64,000 nt of DNA, taken from the NCBI RefSeq assembly GCF_000813845.1, contig NZ_JWTB01000019.1, positions 62,001-126,000 of the forward strand. The letters are read 5' to 3'. The DNA is from Pseudarthrobacter phenanthrenivorans (GTDB lineage: Bacteria > Actinomycetota > Actinomycetes > Actinomycetales > Micrococcaceae). Under the pieces are notes generated by a model. The model made no database searches and was not told where the DNA came from. It saw nothing but the letters and a program-made list of their open reading frames with translations. The translations under genes and the position numbers were made by a program. Below, in pieces: positions 1-7,504 of this stretch. The number at the start of each line of letters is the position of its first letter. Within the stretch, counting starts at the first letter, position 1.

Positions 1-1
1 G

Positions 2-367
2 GACATGCCCGCAGAGCTGACCGCCCTGGCCACCAGGATCAAGGCCGCCCAGGCTCCGGAGATTGAGCAGATGACCGGCTGGCTCACGGGCTGGAACGCG
101 CCCACCATGATGGCTGACCACTCCGGGCACGGCATGTCCGGCATGGTGGACGACGCAGGCATCGACAAGCTCCGCTCCGCCACTGGGACCGAGGCAGCGC
201 GCCTGTTCCTCGAGCAGATGATCGGCCACCACGAGGGCGCCATCGACATGGCCCAGCAGGAACTCAGTGCAGGCAAGTCAGAGGACGCTGTGAAGCTGGC
301 CCGCGGCATCGTGGACGCCCAGCAGTCGGAGATCACGCACATGAAGCAGCTCCTGGCCACGCTCTAA
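2..367 (+). CDS. DUF305-family protein, 3' part
   Basis: The reading frame is open at the left edge, so this is the C-terminal part of a longer gene and the visible ATG at 5 need not be the real start. The protein is rich in His and Met: a DHSGHGMSGM stretch around residue 39, MIGHHEGAIDMAQ around residue 72 and a late ITHMKQLL. These are hallmarks of DUF305, usually exported ferritin-like four-helix proteins of about 200 residues, often linked to metal (copper) handling. Any signal peptide or lipobox lies outside the window. The family call rests on the HHEGAIxMA motif; metal binding is inferred, not shown. Confidence 0.8.
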   Translation, partial: DMPAELTALATRIKAAQAPEIEQMTGWLTGWNAPTMMADHSGHGMSGMVDDAGIDKLRSATGTEAARLFLEQMIGHHEGAIDMAQQELSAGKSEDAVKLARGIVDAQQSEITHMKQLLATL

Positions 368-502
368 CCATCACGCCGGCCAATGCCGTGCGGCGCGGCG
401 ACGGCACCCACCCTGTGGAGGCCGCCGCCGCGCCAATGCGTGTTAAGTTGAAAAGCACGGGTCCGAACGGATCAGCCGCCAGCTGGGAAAAGAGAAACCT
501 CC

Positions 503-1177
503 TTGGACACTTCCGCGCCAGTACGAATCCTTACCGTCTGCACCGGAAACATCTGCCGGTCACCGGTGGCCGAACGGCTGCTGCAGGCTGGACTGGACCA
601 GGCGGTCCCGGGCGGTTTCCAGGTGGCGAGCGCCGGCACCCGCGCCCTCGTAGGCGAACCCATGCAGCCCATCTCGGCGGACATCGTGCGGACTTTCGGC
701 GGCAACCCCGACGGCTTCGCGGCGCGCCAGCTGACGCCCAGGATCCTGCGCGGCGTGGACCTGGTCCTCACCATGACCTCAGGGCACCGCGGCGAAGTGC
801 TCCAGCTGGATGCCTCCCTGCTCAAGCGCACCTTCACCATCCGCGAGTTCGCGCGGATGCTCGATGTCCTGCACCAGCGGGAAGCTGATGCGGGCAGCCA
901 GCCCGCCGCCGTCGTACCTTCCCAGGCAGCGTCCGACGGCGACGCCGGGCTCGCTGCCAATGCCGCCCTGTGGCGGAGCTTGCCGGCGCGGGCGGCCGGC
1001 GTGCGGCATCTCTCCCTGCCCGCCGATCCCGCGGACAACGACATCGTGGACCCGTACCGCCGGACGCCCGAGGTGTACCGGGAGATGGAGGACCAGCTCG
1101 CCCCGGCGATCGTGTCCATCCTGCGCCACGCCCGGCTCAACGCGCCGGCCGGCGGCCACGCGTCACAGCCGCTGTAG
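503..1177 (+). CDS. Low-molecular-weight protein-tyrosine phosphatase
   Basis: This cytosolic phosphatase should remove phosphate from tyrosine residues, often on proteins that control capsule or wall polymer export. The N-terminal CTGNICRS is the CX5RS phosphate-binding loop with its nucleophilic Cys. DPYRR near residue 188 supplies the general-acid Asp. At 224 residues it is longer than the usual 150-170, because about 30 extra residues follow the TIREFARML segment. The start is a TTG directly before the catalytic domain; no in-frame ATG lies close upstream. The LCP-type wall ligase gene follows, which fits a cell-surface polymer role. The substrate is unknown. Confidence 0.85.
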   Translation: MDTSAPVRILTVCTGNICRSPVAERLLQAGLDQAVPGGFQVASAGTRALVGEPMQPISADIVRTFGGNPDGFAARQLTPRILRGVDLVLTMTSGHRGEVLQLDASLLKRTFTIREFARMLDVLHQREADAGSQPAAVVPSQAASDGDAGLAANAALWRSLPARAAGVRHLSLPADPADNDIVDPYRRTPEVYREMEDQLAPAIVSILRHARLNAPAGGHASQPL

Positions 1178-1309
1178 GGCCGCACCCGCTTCGTGCACAC
1201 GCCGGACCATGGCGCCGGCCTTTCAGGTGACAGTTTGGATACGCCCGTAGCCAAGCGGGGCCTGCGGGACGGACACTGATCCCACCAGTCACATTGAGGT
1301 GGAGGCGTC

Positions 1310-2446
1310 ATGAGCATCCCAGGCGGTTCTGATCCATCCGGTCCCACCGGCGGTCCGCGGCCAGGCGGCCCCTCCAGCTCCGGCCGGCCTGCCTGGATGG
1401 CGGCCCTGGGCCGGCGCCGCTGGATCGCCGCCCTTGTTGCGCTGGTGCTGGTGGCGGCGGCCGGAGTCGCGGTCTACAGCCTGAACCGTGCCGGCAAGCA
1501 GGCGCAGCCGGCGGCGACCCAGACCCAAACCCCGACGCCCAGCGCCACCCCCACACCTACTCCGTCCGAAACGCCTCCGCCGGCTCCTGCTCCCCCACCT
1601 CCACCGGCCCCGATTCCGGATCTGCCGGCGGCCCCGATGAACATCCTGGTCATCGGCAGCGACATCCGCGACACCCCGGCCCGTGATGCGGCGGCCCGTA
1701 CGGCGGCCACCGGCGAACCCCAGGACCAGCGGGCGGACACCCTGATGGTGGTCCACGTCCCCGCCGACCGCAAGAATCTCTACTTCATCTCCATCAACCG
1801 CGACAACTGGGTGGACCTGCCCGGAATTGGCGGCGCCAAGATCAACGCCGGGCTTCAGTACGGCGGCATCGACCTGCAGACCGCCGTGGTGCAGCAGCTC
1901 CTGGGAATCACCATCGACCACACCCTGATGCTCGATTTCGGCGGGTTCAAGATCCTGGTGGACGGCCTGGGCGGCATCGACGTGAACGTGCCGATCGCCT
2001 TCCAGTCCACGATTGAGACCGAACACGTCTTCAGCGCCGGCATCAACCACCTGGATGGACAGGCCGCCCTGGAGTTCTCCCGCGAGCGCCATGCCTTCGC
2101 CGACGGCGACTTCCAGCGTGTCCGCGACCAGCAGATCATGCTCCGCGCCATCCTGGCACGGCTTACCGGCGGCGGCGCCCTGAACGATGTCAACGCCGTC
2201 CGTTCGCTGGTGGACTTCGCGTCGTGCTGCCTCACTGTGGACAAAGGCTTCGACCCTGTCCAGGCCGCAATCCTTGCCTACAGCCTGCGGAACGTGGACG
2301 TGAACGCCATCGGCACCATGACCCTTCCCACGTTGGGCTCCGGCTTCGTGGCCGGGCAGTCCGTCCTGTTCCCCGATTACGACGGCATCGCGGCCGTGGG
2401 CGCCGCGTTGCGGGAGGGCCGGATCGGCGACTTCGCGAAGCCGTAG
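1310..2446 (+). CDS. LytR-CpsA-Psr (LCP) family wall-polymer ligase
   Basis: LCP proteins transfer lipid-linked glycopolymers (teichoic acid, arabinogalactan or capsule) onto peptidoglycan at the outer membrane face. The 378-residue protein has a short cytoplasmic N-terminus, one membrane helix at about residues 36-56, a Pro/Thr-rich spacer to about residue 105, and then the LCP domain beginning MNILVIGSD. The conserved Asp/Arg set is visible in ADTLMVVHV, SINRDNW, GGIDVNVP and EFSRERHAFADGDFQR. GGTGGAGG precedes the ATG by a few bases. It follows the tyrosine phosphatase after 132 bp. It lacks the extra C-terminal LytR_C domain. The exact polymer cannot be told. Confidence 0.9.
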   Translation: MSIPGGSDPSGPTGGPRPGGPSSSGRPAWMAALGRRRWIAALVALVLVAAAGVAVYSLNRAGKQAQPAATQTQTPTPSATPTPTPSETPPPAPAPPPPPAPIPDLPAAPMNILVIGSDIRDTPARDAAARTAATGEPQDQRADTLMVVHVPADRKNLYFISINRDNWVDLPGIGGAKINAGLQYGGIDLQTAVVQQLLGITIDHTLMLDFGGFKILVDGLGGIDVNVPIAFQSTIETEHVFSAGINHLDGQAALEFSRERHAFADGDFQRVRDQQIMLRAILARLTGGGALNDVNAVRSLVDFASCCLTVDKGFDPVQAAILAYSLRNVDVNAIGTMTLPTLGSGFVAGQSVLFPDYDGIAAVGAALREGRIGDFAKP

Positions 2447-2478
2447 CGCAGCTTAGTTCACGATCCGCAAAACCGCCC

Positions 2479-2585
2479 GCGACGCGCGAATTCCCTGACG
2501 CGCCGCTATGTGGGGTGCGCCATCCAACACCCGCGTCGCGGAGTGTTTTGCGCGTCGCGGAGTGCTTTGCGCGTCGAACGGCGGC
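2479..2585 (+). repeat. Intergenic repeat, copy 1 (upstream of phoD)
   Basis: This non-coding stretch shares blocks with 4417-4505: GCGACGCGC(G/A)AATTCCCTGACG at the left, TATGTGGGG(T/C)GCG in the middle and GCGCGTCGAACGGCGGC at the right. This copy also contains a near-perfect 19-bp tandem duplication (2533-2551 and 2552-2570, one mismatch), which explains its greater length. The function is unknown. Confidence 0.7.
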
Positions 2586-2686
2586 GGCCCGGGAGCCCTC
2601 TGCCGCCGCTTCCTGTTCAACCGCGGCTCACTGCCGGTTCACCCGGGGGACAACGTCCGTGTGCCCGGCGGAGGAAGCCTGAGGGC

Positions 2687-4375
2687 ATGACTGAGTCTTC
2701 CCAGGCAGGGGTTTCCCGCCGCACCATCGTCAAGAGTTCCGTCCTCGCCGCCGCGCTGGCCTCCGTGCCGGCCGCCAACGCCTCGGCCGCCACTGCACCG
2801 TCCGGCGTGGCCCTGGTGCGCAACCGGCTCACCCTGCCCAGCGGCATCGCCACCGGCGACGTCACCTCCGACTCGGCCGTGCTGTGGTCCCGCGCCTCGG
2901 GCGCCGGCCGGATGACGGCAGTGCTGCGGGCAGTGGACGACGGCGGCCAGGTCCTGCGCGGGCGGGGCGCCTTTGAGCGGGTACTCCGCGGGCCCCGGGC
3001 CACCCAGGCGTCCGACTTCACCGCCAAGATCCACGCCGGAAACCTGCCCTCCAACACCCGCTTTGCGCTGGAGATCAGCTTCGAGGACGACGGCGGCGCG
3101 GCCGGTGAGACGGTCCGCGGCAGCTTCCGCACGGCGCCGGACGCCGGGACGTTCAACGGCGCGGGCCGCACCGGCGACCTGACAGGCGGCGGTGACGTCC
3201 CGGCGTCGTCCTCGCAGAGCTTTGTGTGGACCGGCGACACCGCCGGCCAGGGCTGGGGCATCAATGAGGAGATCGGCGGGATGCGCGGCTACCGGGCCAT
3301 GCACCAGACCCGGCCGGACTTCTTCATCCACTCCGGCGACACCATCTACGCCGACGGGCCCATCTCCGGATCGGTGACTGAAAAGGACGGCCAGGTATGG
3401 CGGAACCTGGTGACGGAGGAGGTCTCCAAGGTGGCCGAAACCCTGACCGAATTCCGCGGCAGGCACCGCTACAACTCCATGGACGCCAACATGCGCGCCA
3501 TGTTCGCGGACGTGCCGGTGATCGCCCAGTGGGACGACCATGAGACCCACAACAACTGGTACCCCGGACAGATCATCGATGACTCCCGCTACACGGTCCG
3601 GGACGTCAACACACTGGCGGCGCGCGGCCGGCAGGCCTGGCAGGAGAACATGCCCATCGCTGACAGCTCGGCCATCTGGCGGCCGGGGACGTTCGACGAC
3701 GCCGGCCAGTACCAGCCGGCCCGGATCTACCGGAAAATCTCCCGTGGACCGCAGCTGGACATCTTTTGCCTGGACATGCGCACCTACAAATCGCCCAACA
3801 CGGACGACAGGGAACCCTACGCCACGAACATCCTGGGCCAGGAGCAGGTGGACTGGCTGATCCGCGAGGTCAGCAAGTCCAAGGCGACGTGGAAGGTGAT
3901 CGCCGCCGACCTGCCGCTGGGCATCATCGTCCCGGACGGCCCCGTGAACCAGGAAAGCCTGTCCAACCGCGATCCCGGCGCCCCGTTGGGCCGCGAACTG
4001 GAGATCGCCGGGGTGCTGAGCGCGTTCAAGCGCAACGGCGTGAAGAACACGGTCTGGCTCACGGCCGACGTGCACTACTGCGCAGCCCACCATTACTCCC
4101 CCGAACGGGCTGCCTTCACGGACTTCGACCCGTTCTGGGAATTCGTGGCCGGGCCCATCGCCGCCGGCTCCTTCGGCCCCAACGCCATGGACGGCACGTT
4201 CGGTCCCGAAGTGGTGTTCTCCAAGGCCGGGCGCTTTGCCGGCGAGTCCCCGCGCGACGGCGAAAACCAGTTCTTCGGGCACGTCCAGCTGGGCGCGGAC
4301 AACAGCTTCACCGCGAGCCTCCGCAACGCCAACGGCGCCACGGTGTTCTCCAAGGTGCTGACGCCGGAACGGTAG
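2687..4375 (+). CDS. phoD: PhoD-like alkaline phosphatase/phosphodiesterase, Tat-exported
   Basis: PhoD enzymes are secreted Ca/Fe-dependent phosphomonoesterases or diesterases that release phosphate. The product has 562 residues. The N-terminus VSRRTIVKSS followed by an Ala-rich stretch is a twin-arginine signal. An N-terminal PhoD_N (Fn3-like) domain (GIATGDVTSDSAVLWSRASG) precedes the metallophosphatase domain with SGDTIYADGP, AQWDDHETHNNW, DMRTYKSPN and LTADVHYCAAHHY as metal-site motifs. I chose the ATG at 2687 because GGAGGAAG lies upstream and it places the Tat motif near the N-terminus; an upstream in-frame extension is repeat DNA. No PHO-box was recognised. Related repeats lie on both sides of the gene. 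Confidence 0.9.
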   Translation: MTESSQAGVSRRTIVKSSVLAAALASVPAANASAATAPSGVALVRNRLTLPSGIATGDVTSDSAVLWSRASGAGRMTAVLRAVDDGGQVLRGRGAFERVLRGPRATQASDFTAKIHAGNLPSNTRFALEISFEDDGGAAGETVRGSFRTAPDAGTFNGAGRTGDLTGGGDVPASSSQSFVWTGDTAGQGWGINEEIGGMRGYRAMHQTRPDFFIHSGDTIYADGPISGSVTEKDGQVWRNLVTEEVSKVAETLTEFRGRHRYNSMDANMRAMFADVPVIAQWDDHETHNNWYPGQIIDDSRYTVRDVNTLAARGRQAWQENMPIADSSAIWRPGTFDDAGQYQPARIYRKISRGPQLDIFCLDMRTYKSPNTDDREPYATNILGQEQVDWLIREVSKSKATWKVIAADLPLGIIVPDGPVNQESLSNRDPGAPLGRELEIAGVLSAFKRNGVKNTVWLTADVHYCAAHHYSPERAAFTDFDPFWEFVAGPIAAGSFGPNAMDGTFGPEVVFSKAGRFAGESPRDGENQFFGHVQLGADNSFTASLRNANGATVFSKVLTPER

Positions 4376-4416
4376 CTCCCGCTCCACACATCACGTGGCG
4401 ACGCGCCAAGCTTCCG

Positions 4417-4505
4417 GCGACGCGCAAATTCCCTGACGACTGGGATATGTGGGGCGCGGCAATGAATCTGCGCATCGCGAAGGGGAATGCGCGTCGAACG
4501 GCGGC
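4417..4505 (+). repeat. Intergenic repeat, copy 2 (downstream of phoD)
   Basis: This is the second copy of the element at 2479-2585, in the same orientation. The left block (4417-4438), middle block (4446-4457) and right block (4489-4505) are near-identical to copy 1; the sequence between them diverges and lacks the 19-bp tandem duplication. The rest of the 4376-4594 gap shows nothing else I can name. Confidence 0.7.
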
Positions 4506-4594
4506 CGTTATTTCGCGCCGGCCCCTGGGTACGCCCTTGGTAGTTGTCCTGCATTTCGGCACGGCATTCGGCACGGCGAAGGACGGGGTGTTTC

Positions 4595-5386
4595 TTGAAG
4601 GGTAATTCAGCGAACGACGACGGCCTGACGGAGGCGGTGGAGCAGGCCGGGGCGGTGGAGCTGCTGCTGATCCGGCACGGTGAGAGCGAAGGCAACGTGG
4701 CAGCCACGGAAGCCCGGGAGGCCGGCGTTGAGGTCATCCCCGTCCCGGCCCGCGACGCGGACGTAAACCTCTCCACGACCGGCAGGGAACAAGCCACGGC
4801 GCTGGGCGTGGCCCTGGCCCGGACCGCCCCGGAATTCCGTCCGGACGCGGTGGTCTCGTCTCCCTATGCGCGCGCCCGGCAGACCGCGGAAATTGCGGTG
4901 GAAACGGCCGGCTGGCCGCTGCAGGTCCGCACCGATGAACGGCTGCGGGACCGTGAGCTGGGCATCCTGGACCGGCTGACCCGGCTGGGCGTGGAGAACC
5001 GCTACCCCGAGGAATCCGAGCGCCGGGACTGGCTGGGCAAGCTGTACTACCGGCCGCCGGGAGGCGAATCGTGGGCCGACGTGGCGCTGCGGCTGCGCTC
5101 AGTCCTGGCCGAGCTGAACAGCCTCGGCATGGGCCAGCGGGTGATGCTGGTATGCCATGACGCCGTAATCATGCTGTTCCGGTATGTCCTGGAAGGGCTC
5201 AGCGAGGAGGAACTGCTGGACCTTGCAGCCAGGGAGGCCATCCTCAACGCCTCGGTGACCCGGTTCGTCCGCCCCTCCGGCGTGGGGCCGTGGACGCTGG
5301 AGAGCTTCAACGTCGCCGACCACCTGGCCGAACAGGGCGTCGCCGTCACCGAGCACGCCGGAGACACCAGTGTCCGGCCGCGGTGA
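4595..5386 (+). CDS. Histidine phosphatase (phosphoglycerate-mutase-like)
   Basis: The product has 263 residues from a TTG start. It carries the LIRHGESEGN motif with the phospho-accepting His, SSPYARARQTAEIA with a substrate-binding Arg, the acid-site region RDRELGILD, and the second His in MLVCHDAVIML. This is the branch-1 histidine phosphatase fold; substrates range from phosphosugars to small phosphometabolites and cannot be told here. I chose the TTG because the frame further upstream runs into intergenic repeat sequence; a weak GGACGGGG precedes it. The stop overlaps the start of the next gene by 17 bp, so the two are probably co-translated. Confidence 0.8.
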   Translation: MKGNSANDDGLTEAVEQAGAVELLLIRHGESEGNVAATEAREAGVEVIPVPARDADVNLSTTGREQATALGVALARTAPEFRPDAVVSSPYARARQTAEIAVETAGWPLQVRTDERLRDRELGILDRLTRLGVENRYPEESERRDWLGKLYYRPPGGESWADVALRLRSVLAELNSLGMGQRVMLVCHDAVIMLFRYVLEGLSEEELLDLAAREAILNASVTRFVRPSGVGPWTLESFNVADHLAEQGVAVTEHAGDTSVRPR

Positions 5387-6323
5387 GCCTTCCGGCGCCA
5401 CCCTGGTCACGCCGTCGCTCCTGCGGCAGTGGCCGCTGCCGGCGCCGGGCGGGGACAAATATTCGCGGGGATCGGTGCTGGTGGTGGGTGGAGCGCGGGC
5501 AACTCCCGGCGCCGCCCTCCTGGCCGGAGTTTCGGCGCTGCGGGCGGGGGCCGGGAAGCTCACGCTGGCGGTGGCCGAGTCCGTGGCCGTGCAGCTGGGG
5601 GTGGCGCTGCCGGAATGCGGCGCGGTCGGGCTTGCGGAGACGGCCGGGGGCTCGGTCAAGGCGGAACTGGACAGGATGTCCGCCTACCTGGAGCGGGCGG
5701 ACACCATCCTGGTGGGGCCGGGACTCGACGATCCCGACCTGGCCGGTGAGCTGATGGCGGCGATGCTCGACCACGAGGCCGGCCGGGACCGCGGGCCGGA
5801 CGGTGATACCGGCGACGGAGGTGGCGATGGCAGCGCGGGAGGTGCCGCCGTCGTCCTGGATGCCTACGCGCTGGGCGCCCTGGTGCCGCTGGAAGACCGG
5901 CTGGACCCTTGGCGCGGCCGGCTCATCCTCACCCCAAACCCCACGGAAGCAGGGATCCTCCTGGGACGGGACGTGGATGACCTCGAAAAGGACCTCGCCG
6001 ACATCTCCGCCCGGTTCGACGCCGTGGTCAGCTGCCAGGGTCTGATCACGCAGCCCCCGGGCCTGGTGCCCGACGAACCGGAGCTATGGAAGATCACCAC
6101 CGGCTACGGCGGCCTGGGCACCTCCGGCAGCGGCGATGTGCTGGCCGGAGCCATCGCCGGGCTTCGGGCCCGCGGCACCAGCAGCACCCAGGCGGCCTGC
6201 TGGGGCACCCACCTGCACGCCGCCGCGGCGGACCGGCTGGCCAGCCGGCTGGGGCCGCTGGGGTTCCTGGCCCGCGAACTCGCGGACGAACTCCCCGCGC
6301 TGATGCTGGAGTTCAGCGTCTGA
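5370..6323 (+). CDS. nnrD: ADP-dependent (S)-NAD(P)H-hydrate dehydratase
   Basis: This metabolite-repair enzyme turns damaged NAD(P)H hydrate back into NAD(P)H using ADP (or ATP). The 317-residue ribokinase-like domain shows GSVLVVGGARATPGAALLAG near the N-terminus, LTPNPTEAGILLG, and the anion-hole/catalytic GTSGSGDVLAGAIAGL with its Asp. The usual N-terminal epimerase half (NnrE) is absent, so this is the stand-alone dehydratase. A Gly/Asp-rich insertion near residues 137-155 is unusual and looks like a flexible loop. The GTG start lies inside the preceding phosphatase gene, which indicates translational coupling. Confidence 0.87.
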   Translation: MSGRGEPSGATLVTPSLLRQWPLPAPGGDKYSRGSVLVVGGARATPGAALLAGVSALRAGAGKLTLAVAESVAVQLGVALPECGAVGLAETAGGSVKAELDRMSAYLERADTILVGPGLDDPDLAGELMAAMLDHEAGRDRGPDGDTGDGGGDGSAGGAAVVLDAYALGALVPLEDRLDPWRGRLILTPNPTEAGILLGRDVDDLEKDLADISARFDAVVSCQGLITQPPGLVPDEPELWKITTGYGGLGTSGSGDVLAGAIAGLRARGTSSTQAACWGTHLHAAAADRLASRLGPLGFLARELADELPALMLEFSV

Positions 6324-6336
6324 CCGGACACATGGA

Positions 6337-6362
6337 TGGCCCCCGGCCGAAGCCGGGGGCCA
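6337..6362 (+). terminator. GC hairpin downstream of nnrD
   Basis: An 11-bp perfect stem (TGGCCCCCGGC pairing with GCCGGGGGCCA) closes on a CGAA tetraloop 14 bp after the nnrD stop. It lacks a T-run, so it may be a weak or factor-aided terminator. The rest of the gap to 6487 holds nothing else recognised. Confidence 0.6.
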
Positions 6363-6487
6363 CCGTGGCGGGAGGTTAGGGCCTAAGCTGCCGGTGCGCT
6401 GTCTGGCGCTGTGGCGTGCACAGAATGGCGATTCGCCCCAAAATAGGCAGTCAACAGATCTGGCCGCCTCCCGGGCCTGCGTTGAAA

Positions 6488-6910
6488 CTAAGCGGCGATT
6501 TCCTGCTTTGCCCCCTTCGTCTCGATCTCAATCTTGCGCGGCTTGGCCTTTTCGGCGACAGGGATCCGCAGCGTCAGGACACCGGCGTCGTAGCTGGCCT
6601 TCACATTCTCGGTATCAAGCGTGTCGCCGAGGATCAGCTGGCGGCTGAAGACGCCACGCGGCCGCTCAGCGGCAATCAGTTCGGTGTCCTTGCCCGTGGG
6701 ATCGGGCCGCTCGGCCCGGACCGTCAGGACATTCCGTTCAACATCCAGGTCAACCGAATCAACCGCTACGCCGGGCAAATCGAAGGCCACGACGAACTCC
6801 TGGTCCTCACGCCATGCATCCATTGGCATCGCCGCCGGGCGTGCTGCCGTGCCGAGGACCTGCTGGGCCAGCCTGTCCAGCTCGCGGAACGGATCGGTTC
6901 GCATCAACAT
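6488..6910 (-). CDS. hsp20: Hsp20/alpha-crystallin small heat-shock protein
   Basis: This is an ATP-independent holdase chaperone that binds unfolding proteins in the cytosol. The 140-residue protein has a short N-terminal arm ([13 protein letters not shown]), an alpha-crystallin domain with [18 protein letters not shown] and the late GVLTLRIPV, and a short Lys-rich tail. GGAGGG lies 5 nt before the ATG. It is monocistronic. A palindrome starts 40 bp upstream of the start codon and is a candidate operator. Neither a CIRCE nor a HAIR element is present. Confidence 0.93.
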   Translation of the reverse strand: MLMRTDPFRELDRLAQQVLGTAARPAAMPMDAWREDQEFVVAFDLPGVAVDSVDLDVERNVLTVRAERPDPTGKDTELIAAERPRGVFSRQLILGDTLDTENVKASYDAGVLTLRIPVAEKAKPRKIEIETKGAKQEIAA

Positions 6911-6950
6911 GGCTTCCCTCCTCGTAAGAGATGGTCCAACACAGTTTCCA

Positions 6951-6976
6951 TATCAGCCGATCTGTAGTGGCTGATA
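6951..6976 (-). promoter_or_regulatory. Inverted repeat upstream of hsp20 (candidate operator)
   Basis: TATCAGCC and GGCTGATA form a perfect 8-bp inverted repeat with a 10-nt spacer in the hsp20 5' region. The size and position suit a dimeric repressor or a leader hairpin. It matches neither CIRCE (TTAGCACTC-N9-GAGTGCTAA) nor HAIR (CTTGAGT-N7-ACTCAAG). Confidence 0.5.
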
Positions 6977-7060
6977 CAGATTTTTTAGCACCGCAGGGAC
7001 AGGTCTTCAAGGGTTCGGGCAAGAATTTCTGGAAGATTTTCCAGCCCTGCCAGGACGCGG

Positions 7061-7107
7061 AAAAGGGGCCTTCCAACCAGTGCGGGTGCACGGGCGGAAG
7101 GCCCCTT
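7061..7107 (-). terminator. Terminator of the small Pro-rich gene
   Basis: AAGGGGCCTTCC pairs with GGAAGGCCCCTT around a 21-nt loop. On the minus strand the stem runs into TTTT, as expected for an intrinsic terminator of the gene ending at 7124. Confidence 0.65.
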
Positions 7108-7123
7108 GGCGGCCTGATTCGGG

Positions 7124-7321
7124 TCAGTCCCGGGTGGGGTCGGGGCGAAGCGGCGCGGGCCCGGGGTCCGGGACCGGCAGCGGCCCCGGTGACGGTGGTG
7201 CGGGGAACGGATTCGGGGACGGCGGGCCGGGAGGCCTCGGCTGGGTGGGATCCGGCGACGTGGGCTCCGGACCGGGTTCAGGCGGAAACGGCTCTGGTTC
7301 GTGCACTGGCGGGATGGTCAT
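7124..7321 (-). CDS. Small proline-rich protein, function unknown
   Basis: A 65-residue ORF composed mostly of Pro, Glu, Asp and Gly (it begins MTIPPVHEPEPFPPEPGPEP). I support it as real because GAGGGG sits at good spacing before the ATG and a terminator follows. It has no signal peptide, membrane segment or recognisable domain and is probably disordered. The frame stays open upstream in the same phase, but that part has no RBS. The function is unknown. Confidence 0.55.
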   Translation of the reverse strand: MTIPPVHEPEPFPPEPGPEPTSPDPTQPRPPGPPSPNPFPAPPSPGPLPVPDPGPAPLRPDPTRD

Positions 7322-7412
7322 GGAACTTCCCCTCTCACGCTGGGCGGATGTGCCTTGAACTGAACAGAATACGCCTGCCGTCCACCCGCAACCAGCCTCC
7401 CCCTTCCCCGTT

Positions 7413-7469
7413 TGCTCCATCAGTTGTGGTTCCTCACCACCGGTTTTGGGAGCCATAAGTGATGGAGCA
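7413..7469. repeat. Nested inverted repeat (57 bp)
   Basis: Outer arms TGCTCCATCA (7413-7422) and TGATGGAGCA (7460-7469) are perfect inverted copies. Inside them TGGTTCC and GGGAGCCA form a second imperfect pair. The element lies between the 3' end of the FAD monooxygenase gene and the start of the Pro-rich gene. It could act as a terminator for neither strand convincingly; a REP-like element is the likelier reading. Confidence 0.45.
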
Positions 7470-7504
7470 TCACGACGGCGGGAGGTTGGCACCGTGGGCA
7501 GCCT

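Noticed and set aside
1178..1309. Possible regulatory site between the phosphatase and LCP genes
   Set aside because: No palindrome, hairpin or clear promoter stood out.
6981..6992. TTAGCACC near hsp20 as a CIRCE element
   Set aside because: Only one half resembles TTAGCACTC, and the inverted GAGTGCTAA half is absent.
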